This document shows positions 54,299-61,739 of a DNA stretch of 64,000 bases, piece after piece. This stretch comes from Desulfotignum sp. (GTDB taxonomy: Bacteria > Desulfobacterota > Desulfobacteria > Desulfobacterales > Desulfobacteraceae). The notes beneath the pieces are model-generated. The model saw nothing but the letters and a program-made list of their open reading frames with translations, did not search any database and was not told where the DNA came from. The stretch covers positions 1 through 64,000 of the forward strand of contig JAABSO010000014.1 in NCBI GenBank assembly GCA_011390335.1, written 5' to 3'. The translations under genes and the position numbers were made by a program. Position 1 is the stretch's first letter, and every line of letters begins with the position of its first letter.

Positions 54299-54391
54299 GG
54301 GGTCAGGCTTGCGTTATTGTCGTTATTGATAGCAGTTATAAAAGATTTTTATTTTCCTTTCCAATAACGACAATAACGCAAGCCTGACCCC
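54299..54391. repeat. Perfect 30-bp inverted repeat after oah
   Basis: Arms 54299-54328 and 54362-54391 are perfect complements (starting GGGGTCAGGCTTGCGTTATT) with a 33-base AT-rich loop. It lies between oah and the convergent phytochelatin-synthase-like gene and may act as a bidirectional terminator. The long perfect arms and the GGGGTCAGG start also resemble repeats mobilised by REP-associated or IS200-type transposases. Confidence 0.75.
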
Positions 54392-54393
54392 AC

Positions 54394-55152
54394 CTATAAC
54401 AGCCGGATATAAACATACCCGCCCCGGCCGTAACCGAACAGATGAAACAGATGCTGGTAATGGGTGGACATCGCCTTGTAGAAGGTATCAAAATCGACCG
54501 TATAGGGATGCGGCACAGAGGTGTCTACATCCAGGAGCGTGACCCTGCCTGTGTCCGGATCAAATCCTCCCACCGGCGATATATGGGGAATGTTCAATTC
54601 CGGAAGCAGGCTGCCCTGGTCAAAATGGGCGATGATAATGCCGTCTGCCCGGGTTTCAAAAGTTTCAAGCCTGGACAACAGCTCCTGTCGGCAGGCCTTA
54701 ATTTTGTCGGGTGCCCTTACTGCTTCCACCACTTCCACTGCCTGGTGTGCAATACCAAAGATGTTCAGGCTGGTTTTCACCACCTGTCCCAGTACTGGCA
54801 GGGGCAATCCCCGCCGTCCCTGGTATCCGTTTGGCCCCATACGTTCCTTCCAGTGGGCCGTGGTAACCCTGTCCAGCAGATCCTGCTGGGTAAGGGCTGT
54901 CCGGGGCAGACGGCCCTGGATCTCTAAAAGCGCGTTCACCACACAGGCCACTGATGCCACTGAGCAGGATGATTCGTGAAACTGCCTTACATGGTGGCGG
55001 TACAGACCGGCCTTGACCGGATTTCTCGAAGGCTTTGCCAGTATTTTTTCCCATTGGCCATGCCGGCGGCCAAAGGATCCGGTGGCTGTGATTTTATGGA
55101 AAAAATACCGCAGGTATAGCACGCTGCGCATTACATATATTAAACCATTCAT
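54394..55152 (-). CDS. Phytochelatin synthase-like cysteine peptidase
   Basis: 252 residues, the N-terminal catalytic domain only, as usual for bacterial homologues. The catalytic triad of plant phytochelatin synthase aligns with Cys63 (FHESSCSVASVACVVNAL), His190 (NIPHISPVGGFD) and Asp208 (VTLLDVDTSVPHPY). Bacterial members mostly deglycinate glutathione or related thiols rather than make long phytochelatins. A hydrophobic N-terminal stretch (LIYVMRSVLYLRYFF) could be a signal or anchor. It converges with oah across the perfect inverted repeat. Confidence 0.82.
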   Translation of the reverse strand: MNGLIYVMRSVLYLRYFFHKITATGSFGRRHGQWEKILAKPSRNPVKAGLYRHHVRQFHESSCSVASVACVVNALLEIQGRLPRTALTQQDLLDRVTTAHWKERMGPNGYQGRRGLPLPVLGQVVKTSLNIFGIAHQAVEVVEAVRAPDKIKACRQELLSRLETFETRADGIIIAHFDQGSLLPELNIPHISPVGGFDPDTGRVTLLDVDTSVPHPYTVDFDTFYKAMSTHYQHLFHLFGYGRGGYVYIRLL

Positions 55153-55528
55153 GGGCTTTTCTCTATCAGGCCATGGTTCTGCATGAACCAGGCACTTTTT
55201 GTAAAATTATGCTGAATCAGTGTTTGTCAATAGATACGGCAGGGCATTTCAGGACAGTCGCATGCAGATGAAATGGCACAAATTTATGACCAAGCCCCCA
55301 GGGGGCGGACAACGTATACCCGGGGAAGCCGGTGTTGTTTCCCACCCGAGGTGCAGCTCCAGCAAGCTGAAACAGATTGGGTTTTATGGGATTGTCCTGC
55401 CGGATATGTGCTCCGAAAGGGTTTTTTCCGTTGCAATATTCCGGCAGGCCGGGTAATACACGGTACCGGTACCATGAACCGTGCAGCACAATACCGGATA
55501 TCCGGATATGTACAAAAACAGGAGTAAT
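55153..55528. other. Intergenic region upstream of the amidinotransferase-like gene
   Basis: About 375 bases with no supported gene. Near 55460-55475 there is a short alternating repeat GGTACCGGTACC, and CCGGATATCCGGATAT at about 55493-55508 is a small palindrome just before the ribosome-binding site. Either may be regulatory; nothing more can be said. Confidence 0.35.
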
Positions 55529-56533
55529 ATGCAGACAGATGACAGCAGGCCGGCACCAGAATGCAGTCCCGCAGCAGGGCACAACCCGGCAGATTCCTTT
55601 GACACCGCTGCCTTTGGGGGTGAAGGCTGGTCACCGAGAACCAGGAGCCATGCCCTGGAAATCGGTGATATTTGGGCTGCCTGCGGCATTGACAGCGAAT
55701 GGCAGCCCCTGAAAAGCGTACTGGTCCACCGGCCCGGCCCGGAACTGGCAGTTTCCCCGGACCAGGTCAATACATGCCAGCTGGCCGCCTCCCTGGACCT
55801 GGATAAGGCCCGGGCAGAACATGATGCCATGGTGGACATCTATCAGAAAAACCAGGTGGATGTGCAGGTGATGACACCCGGACCCGCCACCCTGCCGAAC
55901 CAGTTATATTGTGCAGACCTGGCGGCCATGACCCCCCAGGGGGCCATTCTGGCCAGGCCCGCTTCCACGGTGCGGGCCGGTGAAGAAAGATGGGTTGCAA
56001 AAACCCTTGCCGCCCTGGGCGTTCCCATTCTCAAAACCCTCACCGGCAGGGCCACTTTTGAGGGGGCAGACCTCATGTGGCTGGATCCGGATACCGCAGT
56101 CATCGGCCGGGGCCTGCGCACCAACCAGGCTGCCATTGACCAGATCACCACCCTGCTTTCGGAAATGGGCATCACCACCCTGGCCTTTGACCTGCCCTTC
56201 GGCACCATGCACTTTATGGGTATGCTCAGAATAGTGGACAGGGATCTGGCATTTATCTGGCCCCGCAGAACCCCCCATGGCCTGGTGACAGCCTTGACAG
56301 ACCGCGGGTTCCAGGTAAAGCACCTGCCCTGTGAAAAAGAAGCTGTATCCGGCATGGCATTTAATTTTGTGGTGCTGGGGCCAAAAAAAATCATGCTGCC
56401 GGCCGGGAATCCAGAAACCATTGCCGCTTATGAGGCCGCAGGAATCTGCTGCATCCCGGTGCCGGTAAAAGAGCTGCAGAAAGCCAACGGGGCCGTGGGG
56501 TGCATGACCGGTATTCTGCACAGAAAAATGTAA
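55529..56533 (+). CDS. Arginine deiminase/amidinotransferase family protein
   Basis: 334 residues. The pentein-fold motifs are visible: EWQPLKSVLVHRPGPEL at the start, NQLYCADLAAMTPQGA, TFEGADLMWLDPDTAVIGRGLRTN, the catalytic His in PFGTMHFMGMLRI and the C-terminal catalytic Cys in GAVGCMTGILH. Such proteins hydrolyse or transfer amidino groups (arginine deiminase, dimethylarginine hydrolase). The exact substrate is unclear. Start at ATG 55529 with AGGAG; a longer frame from 55481 lacks a site. The gene stands alone. Confidence 0.82.
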   Translation: MQTDDSRPAPECSPAAGHNPADSFDTAAFGGEGWSPRTRSHALEIGDIWAACGIDSEWQPLKSVLVHRPGPELAVSPDQVNTCQLAASLDLDKARAEHDAMVDIYQKNQVDVQVMTPGPATLPNQLYCADLAAMTPQGAILARPASTVRAGEERWVAKTLAALGVPILKTLTGRATFEGADLMWLDPDTAVIGRGLRTNQAAIDQITTLLSEMGITTLAFDLPFGTMHFMGMLRIVDRDLAFIWPRRTPHGLVTALTDRGFQVKHLPCEKEAVSGMAFNFVVLGPKKIMLPAGNPETIAAYEAAGICCIPVPVKELQKANGAVGCMTGILHRKM

Positions 56534-56698
56534 AAAATACCGGTTTTTGCGCTCCCGGACAAAAAAACCAGGGATATATATTGATTTTGTTGCCAACAAT
56601 TTATATAGATCATGTGACAGATAAAAAGAGCACATACCCGGCTGGGAATTAAAGGCGGTAAAAATACCCTGATGAATATTATATACTGGAGGAACATG

Positions 56699-57556
56699 AT
56701 GAAATCATATGCGCGTCTGGCTTGCTGCGTTGCAGTGCTGATGGTAATTTGGGGCCAACATCTGGTACTGGCTGATAAAGATCCGGAACAGCTTATGCTC
56801 CCCATGGGTACCATGACCATAGCCGCCCCACCGGATGCTGAACGCGAACCCCAGCTCTCACCGGTTGTGTTTTCCCACTCACTGCATTTTGCATACGCCT
56901 GTACAGACTGCCACCATGAATGGGATAAGGCTGGTCCTGTCCAAAGCTGCGCAACCGCCGGGTGCCATGAAAACCTGTGGGCGGCAGCCCCGGGCACAAC
57001 ACCCTTGGGAGAAAAACGGATCAAATCCCTGGCAGGGGCCTACCACCAGGTATGCAGGGACTGCCACCGCCAGGAAGAAAAAAACCAGAAAGCAGCTGGA
57101 AGTAAAAGAATATACACCGGACCCATTGCCTGTGAAGGCTGCCATCCCGATCCCCATGCAGAGCCGGTAAATGATCTGGAGATGCTGCCGGTTCCCCTGG
57201 GCACCCTGACCATAGAGGCGCCTGAAGGGGTGTATCCCGAGCGGGCAGCAGTTGAATTTCCCCATGGGGCCCATTTTGATTATTCCTGCCAGTTATGCCA
57301 CCATGAATGGTATGGGGAGGATGAGGTCCAGGGCTGTACAACCGAAGGGTGTCATGACCAGCTGGAACCGGACCCCTCCACCAGGAATATCAAGGATCCG
57401 GCCAATGTATACTATTATCTGGCAGCATATCACAACACCTGCCTTCCCTGCCACAGGGACATGCAACAAGAGCGCAGCTCCTTTGAAAAAGCCGGTATCA
57501 CCAATGCGGATGACCTGCCGGCGGCCGGGCCTGTCAATTGCGTGGAGTGTCATTAG
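56699..57556 (+). CDS. Octaheme cytochrome c (two cytochrome c3-like domains)
   Basis: 285 residues with a signal peptide (about 1-26). Eight heme attachment sites form two similar sets of four: CTDCH, CATAGCH, CRDCH, CEGCH in the first half, and CQLCH, CTTEGCH, CLPCH, CVECH in the second. The repeated lead-ins LPMGTMTIAAP and LPVPLGTLTIEAP and the HHEW segments show internal duplication of a class III (c3-type) tetraheme domain. It is a periplasmic electron carrier. ATG at 56699 is six bases after GGAGG; ATG at 56696 is possible. The stop coincides with the start of a repeat array. No partner gene is adjacent. Confidence 0.9.
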   Translation: MKSYARLACCVAVLMVIWGQHLVLADKDPEQLMLPMGTMTIAAPPDAEREPQLSPVVFSHSLHFAYACTDCHHEWDKAGPVQSCATAGCHENLWAAAPGTTPLGEKRIKSLAGAYHQVCRDCHRQEEKNQKAAGSKRIYTGPIACEGCHPDPHAEPVNDLEMLPVPLGTLTIEAPEGVYPERAAVEFPHGAHFDYSCQLCHHEWYGEDEVQGCTTEGCHDQLEPDPSTRNIKDPANVYYYLAAYHNTCLPCHRDMQQERSSFEKAGITNADDLPAAGPVNCVECH

Positions 57557-57591
57557 CTGTTAGCTGTTAGCCATTAGCCGTTAGCTGTTAG
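57554..57591. repeat. Short TTAGC-type tandem repeat
   Basis: About five degenerate copies of TAGCTGTTAGC/TAGCCATTAGCC directly after the cytochrome stop codon, in fact including it. This is the reverse complement of the array at 25303-25337. Non-coding. Confidence 0.6.
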
Positions 57592-57715
57592 TAGTCAGCA
57601 GGGGAAGATTTGTAATGGTTGACTGGAAGCTGATAACTGAGTACTGACGGCTTTCATAAAAACTTTCCGTGAAGTTATTTGCCGGTTTGGTCTGGGCGCG
57701 CCCGGGGGGTGACTG

Positions 57716-58177
57716 CTAATCTGGTTTCTGCTGGATTTCATGGGCAGTGCCGTCCAGCACCAGAAACAGGCGCTCTTCTTTTTCCACAAGCATCCTGGAC
57801 AGTTTCATCAACGCCCGCTGACCGAATTTGATGCAGTGCTCAGGGGTCTGCATGTACAGATTGTCGTTGCGTGTGAACAGCCGGGATGGATCCAGGGGGA
57901 TTGTCTCTGTTGTGTTGAGGACCAGGGTGTCGGTTCCCTTGAGGTCAAAAACAAAAAGGGCTGTGTCTTCATAAGGAAAATACACCTTTTCCTCACACTG
58001 GTCCCGTACTTGAAACACATGGTACCCCTGGTCGTCTTTGCGGATGGATTTGTGAAAATATGCGATGATTTTGGGGTGCTCAAATTTTCCATGTTCATTG
58101 TGCCAGATGCCGTTTTTATCCAGCCAAAAAACCGCTTTTTCTTTGGGAATGACAATTTGTTTTAAAGGGGATGTCAT
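57716..58177 (-). CDS. Conserved cytosolic protein, possibly DUF1285-like
   Basis: 153 residues, no signal peptide or membrane helix. The pattern WLDKNGIWHNEHGKFEHPKI, then IAYFHKSIRKDDQGYHVFQVRDQ and ALFVFDLKG resembles DUF1285-type proteins, in which a tryptophan-rich start precedes two small domains. Function is unknown. AGGAG precedes the ATG at 58177; longer upstream frames belong to the shadow of hrpB. It stands alone between the cytochrome and hrpB, divergent from the latter. Confidence 0.55.
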   Translation of the reverse strand: MTSPLKQIVIPKEKAVFWLDKNGIWHNEHGKFEHPKIIAYFHKSIRKDDQGYHVFQVRDQCEEKVYFPYEDTALFVFDLKGTDTLVLNTTETIPLDPSRLFTRNDNLYMQTPEHCIKFGQRALMKLSRMLVEKEERLFLVLDGTAHEIQQKPD

Positions 58178-58289
58178 GGGTGCGACTCCTGTTGTGTTGT
58201 AAGATCTATTACCCCAGGTATTATCCCAAAAACAGATGAAGGACAACAGGCAATCACAATTCTTTTCACATACAAAAAAAAAGGGTGGC

Positions 58290-60887
58290 ATGCCTGATCT
58301 CCAGCCGGAGCTGCCGGTGGCCGAAGTGCTGCCGCAGCTCATCTGTGCTTTAGGGCACACCGGCCGGGCCATTCTCCAGGCACCGCCCGGTTCCGGCAAA
58401 ACCACCCGGGTGCCTTTGGCCCTTGTGGACCAGGCATGGCTGGCAGGCAAAAAAATTCTCATGCTTGAACCCCGGCGGCTGGCAGCCCGTGCCTGTGCCC
58501 ATTTCATGGCCCGATTGATCAAAGAACCTGTGGGACAGACCGTGGGGTACCGGATCCGCATGGAAACAAAAGTCGGTCCTGCCACACGCATTGAAGTGGT
58601 CACAGAAGCCATTCTTACCCGGATGCTCCAGACCGACCCTGCCCTGGACGGGGTGGGCCTGGTGATTTTTGATGAATTTCATGAACGCCATATCCACAGT
58701 GATCTGGGACTTGCCCTGTGCCTGGAGTCGGCAGAGGTGCTGCGGCCGGACCTGCGGATTCTGGTCATGTCCGCCACCATGGATACCCGGGCACTGGCTG
58801 CGCTTTTGGACCCGGTCCAGGTGATTGTCTCCCAGGGGCGGCAGTGGCCGGTTAAGACAGTGTACCTGCCCCCGGATTCCGGCCGGTCCGGACCCGGCCG
58901 GTTCGGCCCGGTGCTGGCGGGCTGCGCCGCCGCCATATTGACCGCCTTATCAAAGCATTCCGGTGATATTCTGGTGTTTTTACCCGGCGCAGCGGAGATC
59001 CGGCAGACAGTCCGGCTCCTGGCGGGAAAAACCAGCCCCCATGTCCAGGTGTTTGCTTTGTCCGGTCTTCTGTCCTTTGAAAAACAATGGACTGCTCTTG
59101 CGCCGTCAAAAAACGGGATGCGCAAGGTGGTCCTGGCCACAGCCATTGCAGAAACCTCCCTGACCATTGAAGGGATAACCATTGTGGTGGATTCGGGATT
59201 GATGCGCAAACCCCGGTTTTTTCCGGGCACAGGACTTACCCGTCTGCAGACCCTGCCCGTATCCCGGGCATCCGCAGACCAGCGCCGGGGCAGGGCTGGC
59301 CGCACCGGGCCGGGGATGTGCTTTCGCATCTGGTCGGAACATGTGCACAAAGGGCTGGTTCCCTATACCCGGCCGGAAATCCTGGAACAGGACCTTGCCG
59401 GGGTTGCCCTGGAACTGGCCCTGTGGGGAGTCCGGAATCCTGAAGATCTCACATGGCTGGATCCGCCGCCCCAAGAGCAGTTTTCCTCCGCCCGGGATCT
59501 TTTGTACCTTCTGGGTGCCCTGGATGATCAGGGCAGTATCACCCCCCATGGCCGGTCCGTTGCCGGATCAGGCATACACCCCCGGTTGGCCCATATGATT
59601 CTGGAATCCGACCGGCAGGGCAATGGGTTTCTGGCCTGCTGCCTGGCAGTGGTGCTGGAGGAAAAAGATATGATGACCGGCACGTCCCACGACCCGGATA
59701 TCCGGGTGCGCCTGGAAATGCTGGCTTTAATGTCCCAAAACAGGAAGAAAGCCGGCAGGGCCGGGCAAACCCGGGATCAGGAAGCATACCATGGCCGGCA
59801 GGTGCACCAGGATCAGGACATACGCCAAAGTCAGGCAAAAAATATACTCACAAGCGCCCGCCGCTTGGCCAGACGGATGCATATCAAACAGACGAAGCTT
59901 GATCCGGAAAAAGCCGGCATCACCCTGGCTCTGGCCTTTCCTGAACGGGTGGCCCGCCGCAGAGGACCCCTGTCTTATCTCATGGCCTCGGGTTCCGGGG
60001 CATATTTCAAAGCACCCAATACCGTGGCAGGCCATGACTATATCCTGGCGGCCCACGTGCAGGGACATCCGGAAAATGCGGTGATCTTCCTGGCAGCCCC
60101 TGTTTTGCTGCAGGATCTGGAACAGGTGTTTGCAGCCAGGCTGGACACCCGGGATATTGTGGCATGGGATCAGGATAAACAGGTGGTGACCGCCATGACC
60201 CAGACCTGGTACAACCGGATTCTCATCAAACAGCATCCCCTGCCGCATCAGGCGCCTGAAGCAGTCCAGGCAGCCATGATTGCCGGCATCCACCGGATGG
60301 GGCTGCCATCCCTTCCCTGGACCCGCAAACTGACGCACCTGCGGCACCGGGTAAACTTTCTGCGGGAGCATGCCGGCATCACCAGCCTGCCGGACCTGTC
60401 TGACCAGGCTTTGTCGGAAAATCTGCCTGTCTGGCTGGGGCCGTTTCTCACCCATGCCCGGTCTGCCCGGGACCTGAAGCAGGTGGATCTGTCAGGGGCA
60501 GTCCTGTCTCTTTTGTCCTGGGAGGACCGGCTGCGGGTGGATGACCTGGCCCCTTCCCACATCACGGTCCCGTCCGGTTCCCGCATCCCTGTGGCATATA
60601 CGGACGGCCGCACGGTTCTGGCTTCGCCGGTCCTGGCGGTGCGGCTCCAGGAACTGTTCGGCATGACAAAAACCCCTGCCGTGGCCGGCGGACACATTGC
60701 CGTGACCCTGCACCTGTTGTCCCCGGCAGGCCGGCCGGTCCAGGTGACCCGGGATTTGGAAAATTTCTGGAAAAATACCTATACAGATGTGAAAAAGAAT
60801 CTTATGGGCAGATATCCCAGACATTTCTGGCCGGATGATCCCATGTCTGCCATCCCCACCCGCCGGGCCAAACCCAAAAAAACATAA
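58290..60887 (+). CDS. hrpB: ATP-dependent helicase HrpB
   Basis: About 865 residues. DEAH-type helicase motifs: Walker A APPGSGKTTRVPLAL, motif II FDEFHERHIHSDL (DEFH), SAT motif VMSATMDTRALA, and motif VI RRGRAGRTGPGMC. The HrpB C-terminal signature (KKNLMGRYPRHFWPDDPMSAIPTRRAK) is complete. The protein is an RNA helicase-like enzyme of uncertain role in bacteria. ATG 58290 follows AGGGTGG; an in-frame ATG at 58236 has no site. A charged insert around residues 495-530 (RQVHQDQDIRQSQ) is unusual. Confidence 0.92.
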   Translation: MPDLQPELPVAEVLPQLICALGHTGRAILQAPPGSGKTTRVPLALVDQAWLAGKKILMLEPRRLAARACAHFMARLIKEPVGQTVGYRIRMETKVGPATRIEVVTEAILTRMLQTDPALDGVGLVIFDEFHERHIHSDLGLALCLESAEVLRPDLRILVMSATMDTRALAALLDPVQVIVSQGRQWPVKTVYLPPDSGRSGPGRFGPVLAGCAAAILTALSKHSGDILVFLPGAAEIRQTVRLLAGKTSPHVQVFALSGLLSFEKQWTALAPSKNGMRKVVLATAIAETSLTIEGITIVVDSGLMRKPRFFPGTGLTRLQTLPVSRASADQRRGRAGRTGPGMCFRIWSEHVHKGLVPYTRPEILEQDLAGVALELALWGVRNPEDLTWLDPPPQEQFSSARDLLYLLGALDDQGSITPHGRSVAGSGIHPRLAHMILESDRQGNGFLACCLAVVLEEKDMMTGTSHDPDIRVRLEMLALMSQNRKKAGRAGQTRDQEAYHGRQVHQDQDIRQSQAKNILTSARRLARRMHIKQTKLDPEKAGITLALAFPERVARRRGPLSYLMASGSGAYFKAPNTVAGHDYILAAHVQGHPENAVIFLAAPVLLQDLEQVFAARLDTRDIVAWDQDKQVVTAMTQTWYNRILIKQHPLPHQAPEAVQAAMIAGIHRMGLPSLPWTRKLTHLRHRVNFLREHAGITSLPDLSDQALSENLPVWLGPFLTHARSARDLKQVDLSGAVLSLLSWEDRLRVDDLAPSHITVPSGSRIPVAYTDGRTVLASPVLAVRLQELFGMTKTPAVAGGHIAVTLHLLSPAGRPVQVTRDLENFWKNTYTDVKKNLMGRYPRHFWPDDPMSAIPTRRAKPKKT

Positions 60888-60913
60888 TGCACAATACCAT
60901 AAGGTAAAAGACC

Positions 60914-61630
60914 ATGAATGAGAATCACTTTTCCGGAAAATCTGACCGGGCCAGAGCCCTGCTTGCCGGAATCAGGGATACTGCCATGCAGGATTTATCA
61001 GATTGTCTGGACACCCGTGGCCTTTATGTACCGGTTCTGGCAAGTGCCATGGAGCGGTTTGCCGCATCACTTGTCCCGCTGCCCCGTGAAGCTGCCTGCA
61101 AAAACGGATGTGCCTGGTGCTGCCGTTTGAGGGTGGGGGTTTCCATTCCCGAGGCCTTGGTGATTTTCCATGAAATCAGATCCCGGGCCACCCCGGAAGG
61201 CCTGGGGTTTTTGAAACACCGGATTCTTACAACATCTGTCCAGGGCGACACCCTGGATGAAGCTTTCTGGCGCAGCACCCGCTGTCCCTGTCCTTTTCTG
61301 GATATGGAAGGTACATACCACTGCCTGATATACAAAATACGTCCCTTTTCCTGCCGCGCGTTTCATTCCCTGGATGAAGCGGTCTGCCGCAAGGGATACG
61401 ATCAGGGCATGGAGATCCAGGTGCCTTGTTTTCCCCTATACCGGGCGAGTGTGGACCTGTATTCTTCCGTGCTGATTCAGGTTTCGGCCCAAAAGGGGCT
61501 GGCATCTTTTCAGGTGGGATTTATCAGGGCTCTGGAAATTTTGTTTACAGACGATACCGCTCCGGAACGCTGGCTGCAGGGAGAAAATGTGTTCCTCTCT
61601 GCAAAACTTGCTGAATTTACAGAAGATTGA
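60914..61630 (+). CDS. YkgJ-type cysteine cluster protein
   Basis: 238 residues. The CxnC cluster CKNGCAWCCRLRVGVSIPEA near residues 58-75 and the later CPFLDMEGTYHCLIYKIRPFSCRAFHS match the YkgJ/zinc- or iron-chelating cysteine-cluster family. The function is unknown, with proposed metal binding. It starts 26 bases after hrpB and may be cotranscribed. AAGGTAAAAG precedes the ATG. Confidence 0.82.
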   Translation: MNENHFSGKSDRARALLAGIRDTAMQDLSDCLDTRGLYVPVLASAMERFAASLVPLPREAACKNGCAWCCRLRVGVSIPEALVIFHEIRSRATPEGLGFLKHRILTTSVQGDTLDEAFWRSTRCPCPFLDMEGTYHCLIYKIRPFSCRAFHSLDEAVCRKGYDQGMEIQVPCFPLYRASVDLYSSVLIQVSAQKGLASFQVGFIRALEILFTDDTAPERWLQGENVFLSAKLAEFTED

Positions 61631-61739
61631 CGGTATGAAAGATTAGGCTTTAAAAAATATTAATATTCATGCTATGTTAAACGCCTCAAGTTTAAAAGAG
61701 ATTGTGGCAAACCTGAATTCTAATAAAAAGAATTGGAAA

